Shown one piece after another: positions 1 to 4,309 of a DNA stretch of 5,064 bases (its first letter is position 1; each line of letters starts with the position of its first letter). The stretch covers positions 1-5,064 of the forward strand of contig CAMLSG010000302.1 in the NCBI GenBank assembly GCA_946482635.1. Reading direction: 5' to 3'. The notes beneath the pieces were generated by a model. That model made no database searches and had not been told where the DNA came from. It worked only from the letters and a program-made list of their open reading frames with translations. A program made the translations under genes and the position numbers. Source of the DNA: an uncultured Duganella sp. GTDB lineage: Bacteria; Pseudomonadota; Gammaproteobacteria; Burkholderiales; Burkholderiaceae.

Positions 1-1
1 C

Positions 2-1561
2 GTGCCTTTCCTGCAGGCGGTACCGCAAAGGATTTTCGGCAGCGTGCTGGCCAATGACCTGCTGCTGGCGATTCCCTTCTTTACCTTCATGGGCGCCGTG
101 CTGGAAAAATGCCGCCTGGCGGAAGACATGCTCGACTCCATGGGCCGCCTGTTCGGCGGCGTGCGCGGAGGCCTGGGCTACTCGGTGATCATCGTCGGCT
201 TCATCCTCGGCGCGATCACCGGCACCGTGGCGGCGCAGGTGATCGCCATGGCGATGATTTCGTTGCCGGTGATGATGCGCTACGGCTACCACATGCGCTA
301 CGCCACAGGCGTGCTGGCCGCTTCCGGCACCATCACCCAGTTGGTACCGCCGTCGCTGGTGCTGGTGGTGCTGGCCGACCAGCTCAAGACCCAGACCGCT
401 GCCGCCGACGTGGGCAGCATGTACCTGGGCGCCTGGGGGCCTTCGCTGGTGCAGATCGGCCTGTTCGCGCTGTACACCTTCGTCCTGTCGCGCATCAAAC
501 CGGAATGGCTGCCGCCGGCGCCGCAGGACGAACTTGGCCCGCGCGGCTGGGCGCTGTGGAAGCAGTGCCTGCAAGGCATCGTACCGGCCGCCGTGCTGAT
601 CTTCATGGTGCTCGGCACCATGATGCTGGGCGTGGCCACCCCAACCGAATCGGGCGCCATGGGTGCGCTGGGCGCGGTGATCCTGGCGGCACTGCGCCAT
701 CCTGAATTCAACCGGCGCGACAAGATCTTCTTCCGCATCGGCATGGTGGCCCTGGTGGCAGCGGCATTGCTGGGCGCTTTTGTCGAAGGCGCCAAGCCTG
801 TAGTGCAAGGCGCGCTGGGCGTGCTGTACGTGTGCGTGGCCTGGATCGTGATCCGCGCGAGCCAGATCAAGCCGCTGCGCGACCTCATCGTCCTGAGCTA
901 CCAGTCCACCATGCGCCTGACTGCGATGGTGGTGTTCATCCTGATCGGCTCCACCTGCTTCTCCGTGGTGTTCCAGGGCGTGGACGGCGGACTGTGGGTG
1001 GAACACCTGTTCAACGGCATCCCGGGCGGCTGGATCGGCTTCCTGCTGGTGGTGAACCTGTTCGTGTTCTTCCTGGCCTTCTTCCTCGACTTCTTCGAAA
1101 TCGCCTTCATCGTGGTGCCGATGCTGGCGCCGGTGGCGCAGAAGGTGCTGGCGCCGCAACTGGAACCATTGATGGGCAGCCCGGAAGCGGCGGCGTCGGC
1201 CTCCCTGGTGTGGTTCGGCGTGATGCTGTGCGTGAACATGCAGACCTCCTTCATGCACCCGCCATTCGGTTTCGCGCTGTTCTACCTGCGCGGCGTGGCG
1301 CCGAAGGAAGTGAAGTCTTCCGATATCTACTGGGGCGCCCTGCCCTGGGTCGGCCTGCAGATGCTGATGGTGTTGCTGGTGGCAGCACTGCCGCAAACCG
1401 TCACCGCCTTCCTCGACCGGGGCACCGGCGGCAAGGTGGAATCGGGTGACCTGCACATCGAGCAGCCTGCAATGCCCGATTCGCTGCCGGCGCAAAAGCA
1501 GGACGATGAACAGCAGCCCGAGCTGAACTTCTCGCAGCCAGAGGAAGAAAAGAAAAAGTAG
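2..1561 (+). CDS. TRAP transporter large permease subunit (DctM-like, mannitol/chloroaromatic type), 5'-truncated by the window
   Basis: This is the membrane-channel subunit of a tripartite ATP-independent periplasmic transporter, which uses an ion gradient with a small permease and a periplasmic binding protein to import organic acids or related solutes. The reading frame is open at the left edge, so the true start lies upstream; the in-frame GTG at base 2 is probably internal. Family signatures, numbered from that codon, are ATPTESGAMGALGA at 212-225, LDFFEIAFIVVPMLAPV at 362-378 and MQTSFMHPPFGFALFYLRG at 413-431. Multiple hydrophobic segments run throughout. Residues about 235-290 form an insert with two extra hydrophobic stretches (about 243-262 and 267-285) that short DctM proteins lack; this points to the longer FcbT3-like subgroup. 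The C-terminus (473-519) is a hydrophilic, acidic/glutamine-rich tail ending EEEKKK, probably cytoplasmic. Partner subunits would be expected upstream, outside the window. The substrate cannot be told from this sequence. Confidence 0.93.
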   Translation: MPFLQAVPQRIFGSVLANDLLLAIPFFTFMGAVLEKCRLAEDMLDSMGRLFGGVRGGLGYSVIIVGFILGAITGTVAAQVIAMAMISLPVMMRYGYHMRYATGVLAASGTITQLVPPSLVLVVLADQLKTQTAAADVGSMYLGAWGPSLVQIGLFALYTFVLSRIKPEWLPPAPQDELGPRGWALWKQCLQGIVPAAVLIFMVLGTMMLGVATPTESGAMGALGAVILAALRHPEFNRRDKIFFRIGMVALVAAALLGAFVEGAKPVVQGALGVLYVCVAWIVIRASQIKPLRDLIVLSYQSTMRLTAMVVFILIGSTCFSVVFQGVDGGLWVEHLFNGIPGGWIGFLLVVNLFVFFLAFFLDFFEIAFIVVPMLAPVAQKVLAPQLEPLMGSPEAAASASLVWFGVMLCVNMQTSFMHPPFGFALFYLRGVAPKEVKSSDIYWGALPWVGLQMLMVLLVAALPQTVTAFLDRGTGGKVESGDLHIEQPAMPDSLPAQKQDDEQQPELNFSQPEEEKKK

Positions 1562-1575
1562 ATCTGATTGCCTTA

Positions 1576-1604
1576 TTGCAAACTTGCCAAAAAGTAATTA
1601 TTCT
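1576..1604 (+). promoter_or_regulatory. Possible weak sigma70-type promoter for the lipoprotein gene
   Basis: TTGCAA (1576-1581) and TATTCT (1599-1604) are each 4/6 matches to the -35 and -10 consensus, with a 17-base spacer. They lie in an AT-rich patch between the permease stop and the lipoprotein start. Transcription would begin near 1611, inside the 1603-1639 hairpin, so only longer read-through transcripts would carry the full hairpin. Matches this weak occur by chance. Confidence 0.25.
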
Positions 1605-1639
1605 GTGGTGCCGGCCCGTTTCCCGGGCCCTAACCACAG
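1603..1639 (+). promoter_or_regulatory. Strong hairpin just upstream of the lipoprotein start, overlapping its ribosome-binding site
   Basis: CTGTGGT (1603-1609) pairs perfectly with ACCACAG (1633-1639). Inside it GGCCCG (1613-1618) pairs with CGGGCC (1624-1629) around a 5-base loop, leaving a 3x3 internal loop between the stems. The 3' arm ends in the AG of the likely Shine-Dalgarno AGGA (1638-1641), 5 bases before ATG 1647. No T-tract follows, so it is not a classic intrinsic terminator for the permease gene. It could mask the ribosome site in read-through mRNA from the permease, or protect a 3' end. The structure is read directly; its role is inferred. Confidence 0.5.
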
Positions 1640-1646
1640 GATAACC

Positions 1647-2381
1647 ATGTACAAGAAACTGCTGTTCCCCTTGGCCGCCAGCGCAATGCTGGGCGGCTGC
1701 GCCAACAACGCTCCGCTGGTCGCTCCGGACCAGCTGGCAACCCCTGCTAACATCACCTGCATCCAGCTGCCTGAAGCCATGACGGCTGTCGACGAAGCCG
1801 GCATCCTGAAAATTGTGACCGAAACCCGCCTTGAACGCGGCCCCTACGTTTCGGAAAAAGAAGATGCGGACGGCACCTATTACCGCGCTCCCCAGGGCGG
1901 CATCTCCATGTTCCAGCCCGGGAATCCCGGTGCCAAGCGCGGCTACAACGATGGCGGCTTCTATATCCCCAAAGATCCGCAGAAGATGCCCTACATTTAC
2001 ATGTACACCTCCATGGATGGCGTACCACACGAAGCGCCGGCCGCAGGTGTTGGCTGCGCCAATGTCGGCTACGTCAAGGACCCGGTCACCAACAAACTCA
2101 GTGTCGGCCTGATGGCAGTGGCCGGGGGCGCAGGTGCGATGGCTGGCCGTGCGGCTGTCAAACATAGCAGCCTCAGCTACGGACAAGCCGCCGCGGGCGG
2201 CGCCATCGCCGGAGCACTGGTGGCTTACCTGGTCAATCAGGAAATGGGCAAGATCGCCCCGGTCACGCTGGCCAAGGACAAGGCCGTGCTGGGCAAGCTG
2301 CGCGAAATGTCGCTGCAGGCCGTTCCGGTAGCGCCGCAGCAGGAAGCCGCGGCGTCCGCGGCCGGTGCCGCACCGCAGTAA
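1647..2381 (+). CDS. Putative outer-membrane lipoprotein of unknown function with glycine-zipper-like segments
   Basis: I do not recognise the family. The product is 244 residues. The N-terminus MYKKLLFPLAASAMLGGC is a textbook lipoprotein signal: two lysines, a hydrophobic stretch and lipobox LGGC, with the lipidated cysteine at residue 18. Ala at position +2 rather than Asp predicts sorting to the outer membrane. The centre (about 60-125) is hydrophilic and rich in Tyr, Gly and Pro. Two more cysteines (38 and 137) could form a periplasmic disulfide. Residues 154-170 and 179-196 are Gly/Ala-rich with spaced glycines, resembling the glycine-zipper segments of envelope lipoproteins that associate with membranes. 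The C-terminus is a low-complexity Ala/Gln/Pro tail. ATG 1647 was chosen over in-frame codons upstream because it puts the signal peptide at the N-terminus and has AGGA at 1638-1641. The gene lies 85 bases after the permease stop on the same strand and converges with the gene ending at 2404. Confidence 0.8.
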   Translation: MYKKLLFPLAASAMLGGCANNAPLVAPDQLATPANITCIQLPEAMTAVDEAGILKIVTETRLERGPYVSEKEDADGTYYRAPQGGISMFQPGNPGAKRGYNDGGFYIPKDPQKMPYIYMYTSMDGVPHEAPAAGVGCANVGYVKDPVTNKLSVGLMAVAGGAGAMAGRAAVKHSSLSYGQAAAGGAIAGALVAYLVNQEMGKIAPVTLAKDKAVLGKLREMSLQAVPVAPQQEAAASAAGAAPQ

Positions 2382-2392
2382 AGCGGCACGGC
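2361..2392. terminator. Possible bidirectional hairpin between convergent genes
   Basis: GTGCCGC (2365-2371) pairs with GCGGCAC (2383-2389). Adding GCC (2361-2363) with GGC (2390-2392), and one bulged G, gives about 10 base pairs around an 11-base loop that contains the lipoprotein stop codon. It sits where the two convergent genes end, with only 22 bases between the stops. Neither strand has a following T-tract, so intrinsic termination is not well supported. A second short GC stem (2346-2352 with 2356-2362) overlaps and would compete with it. Confidence 0.3.
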
Positions 2393-2403
2393 CCAGCGGC
2401 CCC

Positions 2404-2874
2404 TCAGTCGAGCGGGCCGCAGGCAGCCTTGGTGTACTGGGCTTCCAGCTTGTCGATGTCGTCCTGGGTCTTGGCCATGGCGTCGAGCTGGGAATTGCGG
2501 CGGTTTTCGTTGCGCTGGCCGTACAGTTCTTCTCGGCGGGAACGCAGCGAGTCGCAACTGCTCTTGGCCACGCGCGCGTTGGCCGCAGCCTCCTTCGCCG
2601 CTTCCTCCTCCGCCTTGGCCTGTTTCGCGCGCGCTTCACGGTTGCGCACCGCCAGGTCGTCTGCACGCTCACGGTCTTCCTGGGCGCGCGCCTGGGCCGC
2701 TTTCACCTGGGCGGCAGTCGGCGGCGGCGGGTAGTCGAGACTGGCGCCGCCTTTGGAACATGGCATGGACTGGTAAGTCACCTTGCCGTCCACCGTACAC
2801 TTGAACAGGCCTTGCGCGCCGGCCTGCGATGCGGCGGCCATGCCAAGGACTGCGAACAACAGCGCTTTCTTCAT
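2404..2874 (-). CDS. Small exported coiled-coil protein with DUF4124-like N-terminus
   Basis: This gene encodes 156 residues. A Sec signal peptide (MKKALLFAVLGMAAASQAGA, likely cleaved near residue 20) is followed by a short DUF4124-like segment, LFKCTVDGKVTYQSMPCSKG (23-42). It shows the typical pattern of an aromatic-K-C strand, a polar turn, a T/Y strand and a second cysteine (C26 and C39). Residues about 54-104 are strongly charged, Ala/Glu/Lys/Arg-rich and predicted helical or coiled-coil. A second charged helix spans about 110-150, bracketed by C107 and C152, which may form a disulfide. The protein is presumably periplasmic; proteins of this kind are common in beta- and gammaproteobacteria and have no assigned function. 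The start at 2874 (ATG) fits the signal peptide; a TTG at 2889 would only add five residues before it. The Shine-Dalgarno GGGAG (2887-2883) lies 8 bases upstream, inside the last codons of the VOC gene, whose stop is 5 bases before this ATG. Confidence 0.8.
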   Translation of the reverse strand: MKKALLFAVLGMAAASQAGAQGLFKCTVDGKVTYQSMPCSKGGASLDYPPPPTAAQVKAAQARAQEDRERADDLAVRNREARAKQAKAEEEAAKEAAANARVAKSSCDSLRSRREELYGQRNENRRNSQLDAMAKTQDDIDKLEAQYTKAACGPLD

Positions 2875-2879
2875 TGCGC

Positions 2880-3257
2880 TTACTCCCAATGGGTCTGGGT
2901 CAAAAATTTGAGCCGGTTGTTGTCTGGATCGAGAACGGACATGACGCGCAGGTCTGCTCCCAGGTCATTGTTCGGCGCTTGCTCGACGTTCACGCCGTAC
3001 TCCAGGAAGTCGTCATACAAGGCGTCGACGTCCGGAACATAAAAGTGTACCAGTCCGCCGGGTTGGCAGTCGCCCGAATGTTCTGATAGGAAAATTTCCA
3101 TGCCGTCGAGCATCATCGAGGCAAAAGTCGGCAAGCCCGGTTCAAAGTGGTGCGTCCACTCCTCGCGGAAACCGAGCGACTCATAGAAAGGCTTGCTGGC
3201 GGCGTAGCTCGCCACCCGCAATGCCGGCACTACCCGCTGCGTGTCTTTCAAGCCCAT
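2880..3257 (-). CDS. Glyoxalase/bleomycin-resistance (VOC superfamily) protein
   Basis: This 125-residue cytoplasmic protein is the usual length for a single-chain member of the vicinal-oxygen-chelate fold with two beta-alpha-beta-beta-beta modules. Module one includes VVPALRVASYAASKPFYESLGF (9-30). Distinctive motifs follow: W-T-H-H-FEPGLP (34-43) and LSEHSGD (57-63), then the module-two pattern HFYVPDVDALYDDF (71-84) and the closing DPDNNRLKF (110-118). The W.H.FEPG.P and LSEH.GD motifs match the bleomycin-binding-protein-like subgroup (Glyoxalase_7 type) rather than glyoxalase I. Family members bind antibiotics or catalyse metal-dependent chemistry; the actual ligand here is unknown, and resistance should not be assumed. 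The start ATG at 3257 has GGGGAG (3268-3263) at 5-base spacing. The gene lies 40 bases after the ACT-domain gene and its end is fused to the next gene's ribosome site, so it is the middle gene of a three-gene operon. Confidence 0.9.
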   Translation of the reverse strand: MGLKDTQRVVPALRVASYAASKPFYESLGFREEWTHHFEPGLPTFASMMLDGMEIFLSEHSGDCQPGGLVHFYVPDVDALYDDFLEYGVNVEQAPNNDLGADLRVMSVLDPDNNRLKFLTQTHWE

Positions 3258-3262
3258 GCGAA

Positions 3263-3288
3263 CTCCCCTGTAAGTTCTCCTTACAGGG
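3263..3288 (-). promoter_or_regulatory. Perfect 9-bp hairpin overlapping the Shine-Dalgarno of the VOC gene
   Basis: On the minus strand CCCTGTAAG (3288-3280) pairs exactly with CTTACAGGG (3274-3266) around the loop GAGAA. The last three G of the 3' arm (3268-3266) are the first bases of the Shine-Dalgarno GGGGAG (3268-3263) for the VOC start. The hairpin lies 9 bases beyond the stop of the ACT-domain gene and has no following T-tract. It therefore looks more like a translational control or mRNA-processing element than a terminator. An extra AAGGAG (3282-3277) is partly exposed in the loop. The structure is certain from the sequence; its function is inferred. Confidence 0.55.
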
Positions 3289-3297
3289 AAGTGTACA

Positions 3298-3960
3298 TCA
3301 GTGCTTGTGCGCGATCATGTTGGAGAGGACGCTGAAGGCGGCGCCCGTGTGTTCCTTCTCCAGCAGCAGGGTAAGTTCGGTGTGGGTCGAGATCAGGTTG
3401 ATCAGGTTGACCTTGTCCCACGCGAGCTTCTTCAGGATGGCGTGGTAGATGCCCGGCGTGCGCCAGGAATCGGCGGTCAGCTGCAACGTGACGGCGTTCA
3501 GGTTCTCCAGCCGCGCCAGCAGGCGTTCGCCGGCGAAGATCTGCTCGACCAGGCCGATGAAGGGGCGGCTGCAAATCACCACCACTTCCTCGCTGCCGCG
3601 GGTCACGGTCAGGTACAGGCCGTGGCCGGTGCCCGAACGCTCCAGCAGCTGGCGGTGGCATTCATCGATGCGGTCCGAACGGCGGAAAGTGAATTCGACG
3701 AGGTCGGTGCGTGCGGTCAACTGGCCGGACTGCTGGGCCAGCACCAGTTCCTGGGCGTCCTTGTCCGGCAGGCGTCCGGCCACACGGCGCAAGGCCATGA
3801 CCACGGCCGCCTGGCCGACAGGTTTCCACAGGTCGTTCTGGAGCTGCGGCTGCAGCTGGCGCGCCAGTTCCGACAGGTTGATCAAGCCACGACGCAGTCC
3901 TTCGCTCAGGAAGGGCGACTCCGTGACGATCCTTTCGACTTTGGTAGATATAGACAACAT
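3298..3960 (-). CDS. ACT-domain protein resembling the regulatory part of aspartate kinase; function unknown
   Basis: This gene encodes 220 residues, with no signal peptide or membrane segment. The N-terminal third, TESPFLSEGLRRGLINLSELARQLQ (13-37) followed by VGQAAVVMALRRVAGRL (48-64), looks like a small helical helix-turn-helix-like module. I recall this ESPFL...GLINLSALAR...AIVMALKR pattern from small bacterial ACT-domain proteins annotated as aspartate kinase-like. The C-terminal part (about 154-215) fits an aspartokinase-type ACT domain: NAVTLQLTADSWRTPGIYHA, then a helix, then VNLINLISTHTELTLLLEK and a final helix. The region 84-150 may be a second, more diverged ACT-like domain. There is no kinase catalytic domain. 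A role as an amino-acid-sensing regulator is plausible but unproven. ATG 3960 was chosen because the recognised similarity begins there; an in-frame TTG at 4020 would add 20 unsupported residues. The Shine-Dalgarno is weak (GAGGG, 3975-3971). It is the first gene of the minus-strand cluster. Confidence 0.75.
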   Translation of the reverse strand: MLSISTKVERIVTESPFLSEGLRRGLINLSELARQLQPQLQNDLWKPVGQAAVVMALRRVAGRLPDKDAQELVLAQQSGQLTARTDLVEFTFRRSDRIDECHRQLLERSGTGHGLYLTVTRGSEEVVVICSRPFIGLVEQIFAGERLLARLENLNAVTLQLTADSWRTPGIYHAILKKLAWDKVNLINLISTHTELTLLLEKEHTGAAFSVLSNMIAHKH

Positions 3961-4021
3961 GAGTGATGCGCCCTCACTAAGTGGTACGTCAAACAAATGA
4001 CGGGCTAGTGTAAAACGCAAA

Positions 4022-4050
4022 ATTCAACTAGTGCAACATGAGTGTGACAA
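4022..4050 (-). promoter_or_regulatory. Candidate sigma70-type promoter for the ACT/VOC/DUF4124 operon
   Basis: On the minus strand TTGTCA (4050-4045, 5/6 to the -35 consensus) is followed after exactly 17 bases by TTGAAT (4027-4022, 4/6 to the -10 consensus). The predicted start is near 4015, giving a leader of about 55 bases before ATG 3960. The DNA just upstream of the -35 (4051-4070) is A/T-rich with an A5 run on this strand, as in an UP element. CACTAG occurs on the minus strand at 4033-4028 and again at 4010-4005, and may be an operator repeat or chance. Confidence 0.4.
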
Positions 4051-4195
4051 TTTGATACATATTTTTGTTGCGTCCAACACGAAACTAGAAAAACTCCTCT
4101 ATTTCGTTGTAACTTCCCTACAAATCACGCCAATCGTGCGCCATTTGGTCGCGAGCCGAGCTAGTTCGACAACCAAAAATATGTAATCAAATGTC
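4046..4195. repeat. Long imperfect inverted repeat in the divergent promoter region
   Basis: The left arm is 4046-4072 and the right arm is 4167-4195. Aligning the left arm with the reverse complement of the right gives 26 matched bases, no substitutions and four single-base gaps. The longest exact block is ACATATTTTTG (4057-4067) against CAAAAATATGT (4174-4184). The arms are about 95 bases apart. Read outward from the centre, each arm carries the same order: an A-rich block, ATATGTA, TCAAA, then TGTC. In the left arm this runs into the -35 of the ACT-gene promoter. It could be paired binding sites, duplicated UP-like elements or the ends of a decayed small insertion. Confidence 0.7.
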
Positions 4196-4240
4196 TCAAA
4201 CTGAACAAAAACTGTAGAACCGACTTATTTCGCAACTTTT

Positions 4241-4269
4241 TTGACTTGCATAAAGAACAGGCATAACTT
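4241..4269 (+). promoter_or_regulatory. Candidate promoter for the M4 protease gene
   Basis: TTGACT (4241-4246) is a 5/6 match to the -35 consensus and is preceded by a T-rich run. The -10 is poor: CATAAC (4262-4267) matches 4/6 at a short 15-base spacing, or TAACTT (4264-4269) matches 3/6 at the ideal 17. A weak -10 would be consistent with a promoter needing an activator, as is common for secreted proteases, but that is inference. The predicted leader is about 35 bases. Confidence 0.35.
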
Positions 4270-4309
4270 CCCGCTCTCCCAACAAACCCAACGCTCATAA
4301 GGAGAGCTG

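Larger units (their letters stand above)
4021..4309. other. AT-rich intergenic region between divergent genes
   Basis: Apart from a TTG extension of the ACT gene that I reject, no supported coding region lies between 3961 and 4309. The composition is clearly more A/T-rich than the flanking genes. Besides the long inverted repeat it contains two short dyads inside the repeat's loop: TTGTA (4107-4111) with TACAA (4119-4123), and CACG (4126-4129) with CGTG (4135-4138). It also contains a TCGCGA palindrome at 4149-4154. These dyads could be operator half-sites but match no regulator motif that I can name. Confidence 0.6.

Noticed and set aside
298..888. A 196-codon minus-strand frame inside the permease gene, plus plus-strand alternate frames (109-705 and 832-1449)
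   Set aside because: All lie entirely within a strongly conserved permease reading frame and translate to Arg/Gly/His-rich or Ser/Thr-rich noise.
1401..2672. A 423-codon open frame on the minus strand
   Set aside because: It crosses the permease end, the whole lipoprotein gene and the DUF4124-like gene. Its translation is Arg/Pro-rich with no domain, typical of antisense frames in GC-rich DNA.
3301..3966. A 221-codon open frame on the plus strand opposite the ACT-domain gene
   Set aside because: Its translation is Gln/Val/Asp-rich low-complexity sequence mirroring the real gene, and it has no recognisable domain. The opposite strand gives a coherent ACT-domain protein.
3961..4020. A 20-residue N-terminal extension of the ACT-domain protein from TTG 4020
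   Set aside because: There is no Shine-Dalgarno before it, the region overlaps the predicted transcription start, and the recognisable family similarity begins at ATG 3960.
4043..4059. A possible CRP-like site beginning TGTGA
   Set aside because: The second half-site does not resemble TCACA, so the required symmetry is missing.
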